DNA of 64,000 nt from Burkholderia sp. WSM2230 (GCF_000472445.1 NZ_AXAJ01000003.1:310159-374158), one strand, 5' to 3'. Positions 33,178-42,961 are shown, numbered from the stretch's first letter. Made by a program: numbers and translations. The notes: a model not told the origin generated them from the letters alone.

Positions 33178-34722
33178 ATTCGCATTACCAGGTTTCGCTT
33201 CAATTCCACGCGACGACACTTCTGCCCCCGCCTCCACCGGCGGTTCCCCCATCGCCTGAAACAGCGCCGCCGTATCCGCGAGCCGCGCGCTCGTGTAGCG
33301 GATCTCATCGAGCTGCGCATTGCGAAACTGCTGCTCGCTAGCGCGCGCCGACGCTATAGGAACAGCGCCGAGCCGATAGCGCCCCGATGTTTCATCGAAA
33401 ATACCTTGCGCCGAGCGCGCCGCCGTATTCGCGGCGTCCAGCGCCTGCGCGTCGTGTTCGAGCGCAGCGAGTGTATCGGCGACGTTCTGGAACGCGGCGA
33501 GCACCGTCTGCTTGTATTGGGACACCGTGGCCTCGTATGTGTTCATGGCCGCGCGGCGCTGCGCCACGAGCGCGCCGCCATGAAAGAGGGGCTGCGAAAG
33601 CGACGCGCCGATGCTCCAGATCGCGCCCGCGCCCGACAGCGCGACCGGCCAGCTAAAGCCGCCTTGTCCCATCGACGCGCTCAGCGACAGGCTCGGGTAC
33701 ATCTGCGCAGTCGCCACGCCGACATCGGCGGCCGCGGCTTTCAGGGCCGCGTCGGCGGCCTGAATGTCGGGCCGCGCTCGCAATAGTTCGCTCGGCACCA
33801 CGACCGGCACCTGCTGCGGGAGATGCAAGCTTGCGAGTTCGAGGTCGTCGGGTGCGGCGTCCGGCGTGCGGCCGAGCAGCACGGCGAGCGCGTGGCGCGT
33901 GGTCTGCCATTGCTGCCTGAGCCCGGGCAGACTCGCCGACAGGCTCGCCGCGCTTTGTTGCGCGCTCAACTGATCGGCGTGCGAAACGGCGCCGAGCGCG
34001 TAGCGCCGTGCGGTGTCGCTAGCCTGATCGTTCGCGAGCGTCACGAGCCTCTCTGTTGTGCCGATCTGCGCGCGCAACGCGGCGCTCGTAATCGCGGCGC
34101 TCACGATGTTGGCGGCGAGCGCGCGCCGCGCAGCATCCAGTTGATATGCCTGTACGTTCACGCGCGCGGCCAGCGCGGCGTCGGCAAGACGCGCGGCGCC
34201 GAACAGGTCGATTGTGTAATGAGCCTGCAATTGGCCGACAAAGATGTTGTAGAGGAAAGTGTTCGAGCCGATCTCGGGAATCGCCAGCGCGCGGTTGCGC
34301 GTGACCTGGCCGCCGGCGTCGATGGTCGGCAGCATCGAACTGCCGATCTGCGCGCGCAATTGTTCGCGCGCGGCAGCGAGCGTTTTTTCGGTTGCGGCGA
34401 GCGTCGGGCTATTGCGCAGCCCTTCGTCGACGAGCGCGTTCAGCGCATCGGATTGATACAGCTTCCACCATTCGGGCACCGGCTTCGCGCCCACCATGAA
34501 TTGCTGGCCGACGCCTTGTGCGGCGACCGTTTCCGCTGGCTGGGCCGCGCTGCCGTAGTGAACGGGCTGCGGCATCGCCGGCGGCTCACCGTTCGGACCG
34601 AACGAACAGGCGCCAAGCGTCAACGTGGATGCGGCCAGCGCGCCGCGCCACGCGCGGCGTGTCGGCGCGAGCAGCATGGCGCGGCGGACAAAGCGGGAAT
34701 CTGCGAAGTGGCTCATGCTCAA
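33175..34722 (-). CDS. RND efflux outer membrane factor (NodT/OprM family)
   Basis: 515-aa outer membrane channel lipoprotein. A lipobox LGAC ends the signal sequence at about residue 39. Two OEP repeats follow with typical EWWKLYQSDALNALVDEGLRNSP near the N-terminus and SLSQPLFHGGAL, TVLAAFQNVADTLAAL later. ATG 34722 overlaps the transporter stop in ATGA, coupling translation. It completes a three-gene operon (adaptor, transporter, channel). Length is normal. Its 3' end abuts the truncated DUF6984 gene. Confidence 0.9.
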   Translation of the reverse strand: MSMSHFADSRFVRRAMLLAPTRRAWRGALAASTLTLGACSFGPNGEPPAMPQPVHYGSAAQPAETVAAQGVGQQFMVGAKPVPEWWKLYQSDALNALVDEGLRNSPTLAATEKTLAAAREQLRAQIGSSMLPTIDAGGQVTRNRALAIPEIGSNTFLYNIFVGQLQAHYTIDLFGAARLADAALAARVNVQAYQLDAARRALAANIVSAAITSAALRAQIGTTERLVTLANDQASDTARRYALGAVSHADQLSAQQSAASLSASLPGLRQQWQTTRHALAVLLGRTPDAAPDDLELASLHLPQQVPVVVPSELLRARPDIQAADAALKAAAADVGVATAQMYPSLSLSASMGQGGFSWPVALSGAGAIWSIGASLSQPLFHGGALVAQRRAAMNTYEATVSQYKQTVLAAFQNVADTLAALEHDAQALDAANTAARSAQGIFDETSGRYRLGAVPIASARASEQQFRNAQLDEIRYTSARLADTAALFQAMGEPPVEAGAEVSSRGIEAKPGNAN

Positions 34723-37700
34723 TTCCCCGTGTGTGCCGTGCCCGAGCCCGACGGCGTTTGCGGCTCGCGCTCGTCGTTGCGCACGCGGAACGACATTGCG
34801 TAGAGCGCCGGCAGATAGAACAAGGTGAGAACGGTCGCGCTCGTGATGCCGCCCATCAGCGCCGTGGCCATCGGCCCGAAAAAGTTCGAGCGCAACAGCG
34901 GAATCAGCGCGAGCACGGCCGCCGCGGCGGTCAGCGTGATCGGCCGGAAGCGCCGCACGGTGGCGCCGACAATCGCGTCGAAACGCTTGTGCCCGGAGGC
35001 AATATCCTGCTCGATCTGGTCGACCAGGATCACCGAGTTACGCATGATGATGCCGAACATCGCGATCACGCCGAGCATCGCGACAAAGCCGAACGGCTGG
35101 CCGAACAACAGCAGCGTGAAGACGACGCCGATCAGTCCGAGCGGCGCGGTCAGCACCACCATCAGCACGCGTGCGAAGCTCTGCAACTGGATCATCAGCA
35201 GCGTGAGCACGGCGATGATCATGATCGGCATTTGCGCATTGATCGACGTCTGGCCCTTGCCGCTTTCTTCCACTGAACCGCCGATCTGAATCCGGTAGCC
35301 GACCGGCAGGCTCGCGCGAATCGGCGCGAGCGCGCGGTCCACAGCATGTGTGACGTCGATGCCTTGCGCCCCCGGCGCGACATCCGACTGCACGGTGATG
35401 GTCGGCTGGCGGTCGCGTTCCCAAATCACGCCGTACTCGAGGTCGTTGCGCAGGCGCCCAAGCGTGCCGAGCGGCACGGCGCCGTTCGGTGTGGGCATGG
35501 CGAGCGTGACCAGCTTCGCCGGGTCCACGCGCTCCGCCTTCGGCGCGCGCAGGTCGACGCTGATCAGCTTGTCGCGCTCGCGGTATTGCGTGACTGTATA
35601 GCCGGAGAGCGTCATCGCGAGGAAGCTCGAAATGTCGTCGGAGCTCACGCCGAGTTCGCGCGCCTTTTTCTGGTCCACCTCGAAGCGGACCGACCGTTCG
35701 GCCGGTTCGTCCCAGTCGAACTGCACGTTGCGCGTGCCGGGGTCGGCGCGCAGCGTCGCAGCGACACGTTCGGCAATCGAGCGCACCGTCGCAATATCGT
35801 CGCCGCTCACGCGGAACTGGACCGGATAGCCGACGGGCGGTCCGTTTTCGAGGCGCGACAGGCGCGTGCGGATCGCGGGGAAGTGGTTGCGCAACTCGGG
35901 CTCGAGCCATTGCGCCAGTTTCTCGCGGTCTTTCACGGACTTTGCGGTGATGACGAACTGCGCAAAGTTCGGCTGCGTCAGTTGCTGATCCAGCGGCAGA
36001 TAAAAACGCGGCGCGCCGCTGCCGACGAAGTCAACGGAGTGATCGATCTCAGGGCGGCCCACCAGCGCCTTTTCAAGCCGCTTCGCCTCGCGCAGCGTGG
36101 CGTCGAACGAGGCGCCCTCGGGCAAGCGCACGTCTACCAGCAGTTCGGGCCGGTCGGAGCTCGGAAAGAACTGCTGCGGCACGAGCGAAAAGCCCGCCAT
36201 GGCCAGCACGAACAGCACCACCGTGATGGCGAGCACGATGAAGCGCCGCTCGATACACCAGCCGATCCAGCCGCGCAGACGCGTGTAAAAGCGCGTGTCG
36301 TAGATATCGTGCTCGTGGTCGTGCGCCTCATGCGCCGCGCGCTTGCGCTCGGGCAGCAGGTGATAACCGAGCAGCGGAATCAGCACAACCGCCGCGAGCC
36401 ACGACGCAATCAACGCGATGGCCGAGACTTCGAAAATGGAGCGGGTGTATTCGCCGGTGCTCGACTTGGCCAACGCGATGGGCAGGAAACCGGACACGGT
36501 GACGAGCGTGCCCGTCAGCATCGGAAACGCCGTGCTGGTGTACGCGAACGCCGCGGCGCGCGTGCGGTTCCAGCCTTGCTCGAGCTTCACCGCCATCATT
36601 TCCACGGCGATGATCGCGTCGTCGACCAGCAGGCCGAGCGCGAGCACCAGCGTGCCGAGCGAGACCTTATGCAGCCCGATGTCGAAGAGATACATGCACA
36701 GCGCAGTGACGGCGAGCACGACCGGAATCGAGATGACCACTACCATGCCGGTGCGCACGCCGAGCGAGATCAGGCTCACGACCAGCACGATCGCGACGGC
36801 TTCGGCCACGGCCTCCAGGAAGTCGTCGACGGAATGCGCGACTGCGTGCGGCATGCTCGACACCTCGGTCAGCTGCAAGCCGGCGGGCAGTGCTTTGCGC
36901 AGGTTCAGCATTTCCGCGTCGAGCGCCTTGCCGAGACGGATCACGTCGCCGCCTGGCTGCATCGTCACGCCGATGCCGAGCACCGGCTTGCCGCCGGCGC
37001 GCATTTGCGTGACGGCCGGATCGTCGTAGCCGCGCTTGATCGTGGCGATCTCGCCCAGGCGAAATGAGCGGCCGTTGATGCGGATCAGCATGTCGGCAAG
37101 CGCGTCGACGTTCGCGAACTGACCGGTGGGACGCACGAACACGCGGTCGTCGGTGGTGGTCAGCGTGCCTGCTTGCGACACCGCGTTCTGCGCGTTGATC
37201 GCCTGGCCGAGCTGCTGCGGCGAAATGCCGAGACGCGTGAGCTGCGTATTGGCGATCTCGACGTAGATGTGCTGGTCCGGGTCGCCGAAATAGTCGACCT
37301 TGGCGACGCCGGGCACGCGCAGCAGCACGGTGCGCAACTGGTCTGCGTAATCGTGCAGTTGCGCGGGCGAAAAGCCGTCGCCTTCGAGCGTGTAGATGTT
37401 GGTGTAGACGTCGCCGAATTCGTCGTTGAAGAACGGGCCTTGCACACCTTGTGGCAAGGTCGCCGCAATGTCGCCGACTTTCTTGCGCACCTGATACCAG
37501 GTTTCCTGTACCTGGCTGACCGGCGCCGAGTCTTTCATCGTGAAGAACATCAGCGACTCGCCAGGGCGCGAGTAACTGCGCAGGAAGTCGATGGCGGGCG
37601 TCTCCTGCAACTTGCGGCCGATGCGGTCCGTCACCTGTTCCTGCACCTGCCGCGCCGTTGCGCCGGGCCAGAAGGTGCGGATCACCATCACGCGGAACGT

Positions 37701-37847
37701 GAACGGCGGGTCTTCGGATTGCGCCAGACGCGTGTACGCAAGGATGCCGAATGCGGTGGCGAGCGCGATCAGAAAGACGACCAGCGCCTGATGGCGCAGC
37801 GCCCACGCGGACAGGTTGAAGCGTCCCTCTTCATGCGTCGTGCTCAT
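34719..37847 (-). CDS. RND multidrug efflux transporter, inner membrane subunit
   Basis: 1042 aa, the proton-driven pump of the tripartite system. Twelve membrane segments in two halves, two large periplasmic loops, and the proton-relay acidic pair in TM4 (LGLLVDDAIIAVE). It ends FRVRNDEREPQTP. Substrates cannot be read from sequence; the subclass resembles periplasmic-loading HAE-type pumps with TFRVMVIRTFWPGA. The start overlaps the adaptor stop (ATGA) and the stop overlaps the channel start (ATGA). Confidence 0.92.
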   Translation of the reverse strand: MSTTHEEGRFNLSAWALRHQALVVFLIALATAFGILAYTRLAQSEDPPFTFRVMVIRTFWPGATARQVQEQVTDRIGRKLQETPAIDFLRSYSRPGESLMFFTMKDSAPVSQVQETWYQVRKKVGDIAATLPQGVQGPFFNDEFGDVYTNIYTLEGDGFSPAQLHDYADQLRTVLLRVPGVAKVDYFGDPDQHIYVEIANTQLTRLGISPQQLGQAINAQNAVSQAGTLTTTDDRVFVRPTGQFANVDALADMLIRINGRSFRLGEIATIKRGYDDPAVTQMRAGGKPVLGIGVTMQPGGDVIRLGKALDAEMLNLRKALPAGLQLTEVSSMPHAVAHSVDDFLEAVAEAVAIVLVVSLISLGVRTGMVVVISIPVVLAVTALCMYLFDIGLHKVSLGTLVLALGLLVDDAIIAVEMMAVKLEQGWNRTRAAAFAYTSTAFPMLTGTLVTVSGFLPIALAKSSTGEYTRSIFEVSAIALIASWLAAVVLIPLLGYHLLPERKRAAHEAHDHEHDIYDTRFYTRLRGWIGWCIERRFIVLAITVVLFVLAMAGFSLVPQQFFPSSDRPELLVDVRLPEGASFDATLREAKRLEKALVGRPEIDHSVDFVGSGAPRFYLPLDQQLTQPNFAQFVITAKSVKDREKLAQWLEPELRNHFPAIRTRLSRLENGPPVGYPVQFRVSGDDIATVRSIAERVAATLRADPGTRNVQFDWDEPAERSVRFEVDQKKARELGVSSDDISSFLAMTLSGYTVTQYRERDKLISVDLRAPKAERVDPAKLVTLAMPTPNGAVPLGTLGRLRNDLEYGVIWERDRQPTITVQSDVAPGAQGIDVTHAVDRALAPIRASLPVGYRIQIGGSVEESGKGQTSINAQMPIMIIAVLTLLMIQLQSFARVLMVVLTAPLGLIGVVFTLLLFGQPFGFVAMLGVIAMFGIIMRNSVILVDQIEQDIASGHKRFDAIVGATVRRFRPITLTAAAAVLALIPLLRSNFFGPMATALMGGITSATVLTLFYLPALYAMSFRVRNDEREPQTPSGSGTAHTGN

Positions 37848-39040
37848 GAAGCGAAGTCCTCAGGATGCAGCGGCGCGACGGCGCGCACTTTCTCGCCGGC
37901 GCTCACCGTGTGCACCCCTTGCAGCACGACGTGCTCGCCGTCCTTCAGGCCCTGACTGACGACGATCGTCCGCTCGTTATAGCGCGCGACCGTGACGCGA
38001 CGCAGTTCCAGCGCGCTGTCCGCCGCCCGCACGACCCAGACGGCCGGCTGCGGGCCGTCGTGAAAGAGCGCGGTGGCCGGCAACACGAAAAAGCCGTGCT
38101 GGCCTTCGGCGCTGCTTCCCGTTGACGGCGAACGCGCGGACAGCGCGATGTCCGCGGTCATGCCGAGGCGCACGTCGGGGCCAGGGTTGTCGAGCGTGAG
38201 TTTCGCGCGGTAGGTGCGGCTTTGCGGATCCGCGGCGGGCGAAAGCTCGCGAACGCGCGCCGTGAACGTATGGCCCGGCAGCGCGCCGAGCGTGACCTTC
38301 GCTGTCTGTCCGGGTGCGAGTCCGGCGAGTGCGCTTTCGGGCACGTCGCAGACCACGTCGACTTCGCCGCTCCATGCGAGGTTGTACACGGCCTGGCCCG
38401 CCGACACGTTTTGTCCAGTGTCGGCCTGCTCGGCAGTGACTACGCCGTCGTGATCGGCCACGAGCGTGGTGTATTGCAGCTGGTCTTTTGCCAACGCCGC
38501 CTGCTGCGCCGCCTGGTCGCGTTGCGCCGCGGCCGACGCATACGCGTTGGTGGTCTGCTCGAGTTGCGCGGGTGCGATCAGGTTTTCTTTGGCTTGTGCC
38601 TGATCGCGATCGAGCTGCTGTTTTGCGTACCGATAGCTGTGCTCGGCAGCGGCGAGCTGGGCCTGCGCGCTGGCCGCGTTCTTTTGCGCGTCTGCCGGAT
38701 CGAGGCGCGCGACGATCTGGCCGTTTTTCACTACGTCGCCGAGGCGCACGCGCCGCTCGATTATCTTGCCCCCGACGCGAAACGACAGCGGCGTCGAGTA
38801 GCGCGCCTGCACTTCGCCGGGCAGCGACGTGACGGGCGCGGTGTTGCCGTCCGCGTGAACCGCGATGGCCACGACCGGTCTCGGCTCGGGCGCGGCCGCC
38901 TCCTTCCTCGAACATGCATTCAACGCGAGCACAGCGGCGAAAACGAGCGCCAGCGCGGCATGCCGCGGCTGCCCGTGCCGCGCGGCGTGGCCAGACTGCT
39001 GACGCATCGCGGACGATGCGTATAAATCGGGACGCTTCAC
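37844..39040 (-). CDS. RND efflux periplasmic adaptor (membrane fusion protein)
   Basis: HlyD/AcrA-type adaptor, about 398 aa from GTG 39040, or 387 from ATG 39007. Lipoprotein signal with LNAC lipobox. Then lipoyl/barrel motifs VTSLPGEVQARYSTPLSFRVGGKI-ERRV-LGDVVKNGQ, a coiled-coil hairpin (Ala/Gln-rich) and the second lipoyl half LVADHDGVVTAEQADTGQNVSAGQ. First gene of the efflux operon, divergent from a TetR gene with a palindromic operator between. Confidence 0.9.
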   Translation of the reverse strand: MKRPDLYASSAMRQQSGHAARHGQPRHAALALVFAAVLALNACSRKEAAAPEPRPVVAIAVHADGNTAPVTSLPGEVQARYSTPLSFRVGGKIIERRVRLGDVVKNGQIVARLDPADAQKNAASAQAQLAAAEHSYRYAKQQLDRDQAQAKENLIAPAQLEQTTNAYASAAAQRDQAAQQAALAKDQLQYTTLVADHDGVVTAEQADTGQNVSAGQAVYNLAWSGEVDVVCDVPESALAGLAPGQTAKVTLGALPGHTFTARVRELSPAADPQSRTYRAKLTLDNPGPDVRLGMTADIALSARSPSTGSSAEGQHGFFVLPATALFHDGPQPAVWVVRAADSALELRRVTVARYNERTIVVSQGLKDGEHVVLQGVHTVSAGEKVRAVAPLHPEDFAS

Positions 39041-39153
39041 AATGACCCCACCACGAAACGGCGAATGAACAGGCAAGCCCCAGCGGCCGCCGGCGAACAG
39101 CGCAGGCCCGTTCATGCAACTGGCATACGCTTCTGATTTTCAATGATGCCTCG

Positions 39154-39181
39154 CATTCTAATACACACCTGTATTTGAATG
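39154..39181. promoter_or_regulatory. 28-bp palindromic operator of the efflux locus
   Basis: CATTC and GAATG form the outer arms and AATACA/TGTATT the inner arms around a CACC centre; 22 of 28 positions are symmetric. It lies between the divergent efflux operon and its TetR gene, 43 bp upstream of the latter. A second perfect palindrome, GAATTGCAATTC, follows at 39189-39200. Confidence 0.65.
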
Positions 39182-39223
39182 TCGATATGAATTGCAATTC
39201 TTTTCAGTGCTAGACTTGCGCCC

Positions 39224-39841
39224 ATGAAACGGCAACGACTGACACGCGAACAAAGCAAGGACCAGACACGGCAGCGTCTGCTCGATGCTGCGCAAGCGAT
39301 ATTTATGAAGAAGGGCTTTGTCGCGGCAAGTGTCGAAGACATAGCCGGGGCGGCGGGCTATACGCGCGGCGCGTTCTATTCGAATTTCCGCAGCAAGAAC
39401 GAGTTGTTCCTTGAACTGCTGCGGCGCGATCACGAGACCATGCAGGCTGGCTTGCGGGCCATTTTCGAGGACGCGGCCACGCGCGAGCAGATGGAAGAGC
39501 GCGTGATGCACTACTACAGCAACCTGCATCGCGAGAACAAATGCTTTTTGCTGTGGGTGGAGGCGAAGTTGCTCGCGGCGCGCGACGGCCGTTTCCGGCT
39601 GCGCTTCAACGCATTCCTGCACGAGAAGCTTGAGCAGCTGGCCGCTTACGTGCGCGAGTTTTCAGAGCGGGCCGGCACGCCGCTGCCGCTGCCGGCGGAG
39701 ATGCTGGCCATGGGCCTGATGGGTTTGTGCGACGGCGTGCAGTTTTTCTACACAGTCGATCCGCAGAATGTGCCGAGCGAAATGGCGCAAGCGGTGCTGG
39801 CGGGATTCTTCTCCCGCGTGGTGTTCGGGCGCAGCGCTTGA
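39224..39841 (+). CDS. TetR/AcrR family efflux repressor
   Basis: 205 aa. The HTH spans residues ~17-60 (RLLDAAQAIFMKKGFVAASVEDIAGAAGYTRGAFYSNFRSKNELF), then a helical ligand domain. Divergent from the RND operon, like AcrR, TtgR and MexL-type repressors, and expected to bind the 28-bp palindrome and so control both directions. The short distance to the palindrome suggests autoregulation. Confidence 0.9.
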   Translation: MKRQRLTREQSKDQTRQRLLDAAQAIFMKKGFVAASVEDIAGAAGYTRGAFYSNFRSKNELFLELLRRDHETMQAGLRAIFEDAATREQMEERVMHYYSNLHRENKCFLLWVEAKLLAARDGRFRLRFNAFLHEKLEQLAAYVREFSERAGTPLPLPAEMLAMGLMGLCDGVQFFYTVDPQNVPSEMAQAVLAGFFSRVVFGRSA

Positions 39842-39953
39842 GCGGGCGCGAGCGCGTAAAGGGCGCGAGGGGCTGTAAAAGCGCGAGGAGCGCGGGGAAC
39901 GTGAGCGGCGTGAGGCGAGAAGCGCCTCACGCGGTTTGGCACAAGTGCCGCAA

Positions 39954-40166
39954 TCAGTTCGTTGTGACTTGCGTGCAGGTATCGGCAACCGGGCTCGCGC
40001 ACACGAACGCATATTCGCCGCTGTAACGCAGCACTTGCTCGCCCGCATGAAGGACGACCTTGATATCCGGGCAGCGCTCATAAGCGATGAAGGCCGAGCA
40101 GGCTGCGGCGGACCAGCAGACCAGAGAAAACGCGATTTTTTCGAGAAGCTGGAAACGATGTGGCAT
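39954..40166 (-). CDS. Small exported or membrane-anchored hypothetical protein, 70 aa
   Basis: An N-terminal hydrophobic helix (IAFSLVCWSAAACSAFIAY) follows a short basic start. The remainder holds three Cys (ERCPD, FVCAS, DTCTQ), possibly oxidised in the periplasm. No clear Shine-Dalgarno. Amino-acid content is more natural than in the overlapping Arg-rich plus-strand frame. Function unknown. It faces the TetR and LysR genes. Confidence 0.45.
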   Translation of the reverse strand: MPHRFQLLEKIAFSLVCWSAAACSAFIAYERCPDIKVVLHAGEQVLRYSGEYAFVCASPVADTCTQVTTN

Positions 40167-40439
40167 GGCAATCAGCTAGCGGTGTAGCGGTCGATTTCGT
40201 CGAGGCGCTATCTTACCAGCATCTAAGGGTTTCTACCTAGTCAAATTCCGCAATAATGCGTGGAACAGTTGCGTGCGCGCGTCGCTCAAGCTGACGCGAT
40301 TGCCATGCACGGGTCAGGGTTGGGACAGGTCGGATCGATACAATCGATTTGTTGGGCAAATCCGCGCGAGCCTTGCCGCGCGGGGCGATACAGGCGGCAG
40401 CGTCGCGCCGGCCCGGCATCTCGAGGCAGGAGTCGTCCC

Positions 40440-41447
40440 ATGAATCAATTGCAGTCCATGCGCGTGTTCGTGAAAGTGGCGGACCTCGGCAGCTTCGTGC
40501 GCGCGGCAAGTTCGCTGGATCTTTCCACCGCTGTAGTCACCCGCCATGTGGCGGATCTCGAGGCGCGTCTCGGCACGCGTCTGCTTAATCGCACCACGCG
40601 CCGTCTTTCGCTGACGGAATCGGGCGCAACGTATCTGGAGCGCGTGCGCCCCATACTCGACGACCTCGAAGGCGTCGAGCAGATGCTGGCGGCGCGCCAT
40701 CATGAGCCGGTCGGCACCTTGCGGATCGTCGCGCCAATGGTGTTCGGGCTGCAAAGCCTGGCGGCGGCAGTGCAGTCGTACGCCGCGCGCTACCCCGACG
40801 TGGTGCCCGACGTGACGCTCGCGGACCGGCAGGCGGATCTCGTCGACGAAGGCTTCGACGTCGGCATTCTGATTGGGCGCCCGGCGCGCAGCGCGAGCAT
40901 CGTCACGCGGCGGCTGACTACCTGTCAGCTGACCGTCTGCGCGACGCCGGCTTACCTCGCCCGGCATGGCACGCCGGCGCGGCCCGAAGATCTGCTGGAT
41001 CATCCGTGCCTGAGCCGGCCGCCGGAGCAGGGCGGCGAAGAGCGCGTGTTCAGCGGGCCGCAAGGGCTTGTCCGCGTGAGAACCGCGAACACGATTGCCG
41101 CGAACAACAGCGAAATGCTGCGGCAGTTCGCACTGCTCGGCATGGGCGTCGCGATCCTGCCGAGCTATCTGATCGGCCGCGATCTGGCGTCGGGGCGGCT
41201 CGTCGAACTGCTCGGCGATTACTCTCTGCCCGAGATCGAAATCACGATCGCTTATCCGAGCCGCCTTCACTTGCCGGCGAAGGTGCGGACTTTCGTCGAT
41301 CACCTAGTCGAGCATTTCGAGTCGGACGCCATCGCGCCGGCTCGCGCCGGGCGGCACGCGAAGCATGCGCATCCGCTGCCCGGCTCCGCGGGCCGGGCCG
41401 TGCGGCCACGCGCCGCCTCGGCCGCGGCAGCGTCTTTGCCAGCCTGA
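40440..41447 (+). CDS. LysR family transcriptional regulator
   Basis: 335 aa from ATG 40440 (GGAG upstream; the open frame to 40260 is unsupported). The winged HTH is at residues ~18-60 (SFVRAASSLDLSTAVVTRHVADLEARLGTRLLNRTTRRLSLTESG), with a substrate domain from ~90 on. An Ala/Pro/Arg-rich tail of about 40 residues after EHFESDAIAP is longer than usual. Its target is not evident. The cupin gene converges on it. Confidence 0.88.
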   Translation: MNQLQSMRVFVKVADLGSFVRAASSLDLSTAVVTRHVADLEARLGTRLLNRTTRRLSLTESGATYLERVRPILDDLEGVEQMLAARHHEPVGTLRIVAPMVFGLQSLAAAVQSYAARYPDVVPDVTLADRQADLVDEGFDVGILIGRPARSASIVTRRLTTCQLTVCATPAYLARHGTPARPEDLLDHPCLSRPPEQGGEERVFSGPQGLVRVRTANTIAANNSEMLRQFALLGMGVAILPSYLIGRDLASGRLVELLGDYSLPEIEITIAYPSRLHLPAKVRTFVDHLVEHFESDAIAPARAGRHAKHAHPLPGSAGRAVRPRAASAAAASLPA

Positions 41448-41460
41448 AAGCGGCGGCCGG

Positions 41461-41850
41461 TCAGATCCAGAGATCGTTGATGGCGGTGCGTTCGCTGGTT
41501 TGCTCGCCGGTGTTGCGCACGCCGCGCGGCTCGATCAGCAGCAGCTTGACCTCGCGTTCGGCGAACGGCTTGTGTTCCGTGCCCTTCGGCACGACGAACA
41601 TTTCCCCCGCCGAGAGCATCACGAAGCCGTCGCGCATGTCGATGCGCAACTGGCCGTCGAGCACGATGAAGGTTTCGTCGGTATCCGCGTGCTCGTGCCA
41701 CACGAAATCGCCTTCGATTCGCACGATCTTGAACTGGTAGTCGTTCATTTCCGCGATGACGCGCGGTTGCCACTGGTCGTTGAACAGCGCGAGCTTTTCG
41801 GCGAAATTGATCGCGCGGTAGGTCTGCTGGTTTGTGTGAGTGTCGGACAT
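41461..41850 (-). CDS. Cupin domain protein
   Basis: 129 aa, a single cupin fold. Metal-ligand motif 1 is WHEHADTDETFIVLDG (His, His, Glu) and motif 2 is PKGTEHKPF with the last His. AAGGAG precedes ATG 41850. It could be a metal-dependent dioxygenase, isomerase or sensor. Convergent with the LysR gene, separated by 13 bp. Confidence 0.85.
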   Translation of the reverse strand: MSDTHTNQQTYRAINFAEKLALFNDQWQPRVIAEMNDYQFKIVRIEGDFVWHEHADTDETFIVLDGQLRIDMRDGFVMLSAGEMFVVPKGTEHKPFAEREVKLLLIEPRGVRNTGEQTSERTAINDLWI

Positions 41851-42028
41851 GCGGTGCTCCTTCAAATGATGGTGGCTGTCTCGGGAAGGAGCGTAGCGCG
41901 TGCCGCCGGGACGGGTCTTGAACGTTTGTGGGCGCGCGATTGGGGAGAGACGGGGCATTTTTGCGCTGGTTTCGGGGGGGCGTCCTGGCGCTGTGTCTTT
42001 GCGTCGGTTTTCCCACTGGTCCATTCGC

Positions 42029-42868
42029 TTAGGGATTGCCCCGCGACGAAATCCCGAGCATTCCGAGCCACTGCGCGGGCGCTACGCCCCACGCGCGCTT
42101 GAAGTGCCGCGTCATGTGGCTCTGGTCGGCAAAGCCGCTGGCGGCGGAGGCATCGGCGAGCGGCATGCCGGCGAGCGCGAGTTGACGCACGCGATCGAGC
42201 CGCCGCATCGTCAGATAGCGGTGCGGGCTCGTGCCGAAGAGCGCGCGAAAGTCGTGCGACAGACTCCATCGGTCGCGCCCGGCGGCGGTCGCGAGTTCGT
42301 CGAGCGTCACCGCGCGCTCGAGCGACGCCAGCAGATATTCACGGGCCCGCCGCGCGGCGGCGTAATCCACCGGACGGCGCGTCGGGCGCGCGCCGGCCGC
42401 CGCGTGCAGCGCCATCGCCAGTTCGTAGAGGCCGTCGTCCAGTTCCAGCGGATTCATCGCGCGATCCATGCTGCGCAGCACGTTGTGCGTGGCGGCGAAG
42501 AGACGCGGGTCGTTCGACAAACCGCCTTTCACGAACGGCAGCGGCTGGCCTCCGAGCGCCTGCTGGAACAGCGCCGGGTCGACATAGATCATGCGATAGC
42601 GGAAACCTTCGCCGGTGCCGGCCTGGCCGTCGTGCGGCTCGTCGGGATGGAGGACCATCGTGCCGCCGGGCAGGCTGTGGCGCATGCTGCCGCGATAGCG
42701 AAAGCTCTGCACGCCGGCGAGCGTGCGCCCGATCGCGTAGGTGTCGTGGCGGTGCATCGCGTAGCCGGCGCCGTGGAAAAACGCTTCGATCCGCTCGATG
42801 CCGCCCGTGGCGGCCATGGCCGCCGACTGCGGCGAGCGGTAGATCCAGTCCACCCCGTGTTTTTCCAT
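42029..42868 (-). CDS. AraC family transcriptional regulator
   Basis: 279 aa from ATG 42868. An N-terminal cupin-like sensor (FHGAGYAMHRHDTYAIG, HPDEPHDGQAG) and C-terminal double HTH (LDELATAAGRDRWSLSHDFRALFGTSPHRYLTMRRLDR, then ADASAASGFADQSHMTRHFKRAWGVAPAQW) are clear. The ligand is probably a small molecule bound in the cupin. It follows the DUF2795 gene on the same strand by 80 bp. Confidence 0.88.
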   Translation of the reverse strand: MEKHGVDWIYRSPQSAAMAATGGIERIEAFFHGAGYAMHRHDTYAIGRTLAGVQSFRYRGSMRHSLPGGTMVLHPDEPHDGQAGTGEGFRYRMIYVDPALFQQALGGQPLPFVKGGLSNDPRLFAATHNVLRSMDRAMNPLELDDGLYELAMALHAAAGARPTRRPVDYAAARRAREYLLASLERAVTLDELATAAGRDRWSLSHDFRALFGTSPHRYLTMRRLDRVRQLALAGMPLADASAASGFADQSHMTRHFKRAWGVAPAQWLGMLGISSRGNP

Positions 42869-42925
42869 CGGCGCCGACGCCAGGACTGCCGCTGACGCCG
42901 CGCGGTGCGGCGCCGCGTCCGCTGG

Positions 42926-42961
42926 CCCGCTCACGCGCTCGGACCCGCTCACGCGCTCAGG
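42926..42961. repeat. 18-bp tandem duplication over the end of the DUF2795 gene
   Basis: Two 18-bp units beginning CCCGCTCACGCGCTC lie head to tail (42926-42943, 42944-42961). The second contains the DUF2795 stop codon, so the duplication just copies the gene's end. Confidence 0.7.

Noticed and set aside
35346..37067. 573-codon frame antisense to the RND transporter
   Set aside because: Composition is that of an antisense shadow; the transporter motifs are on the minus strand.
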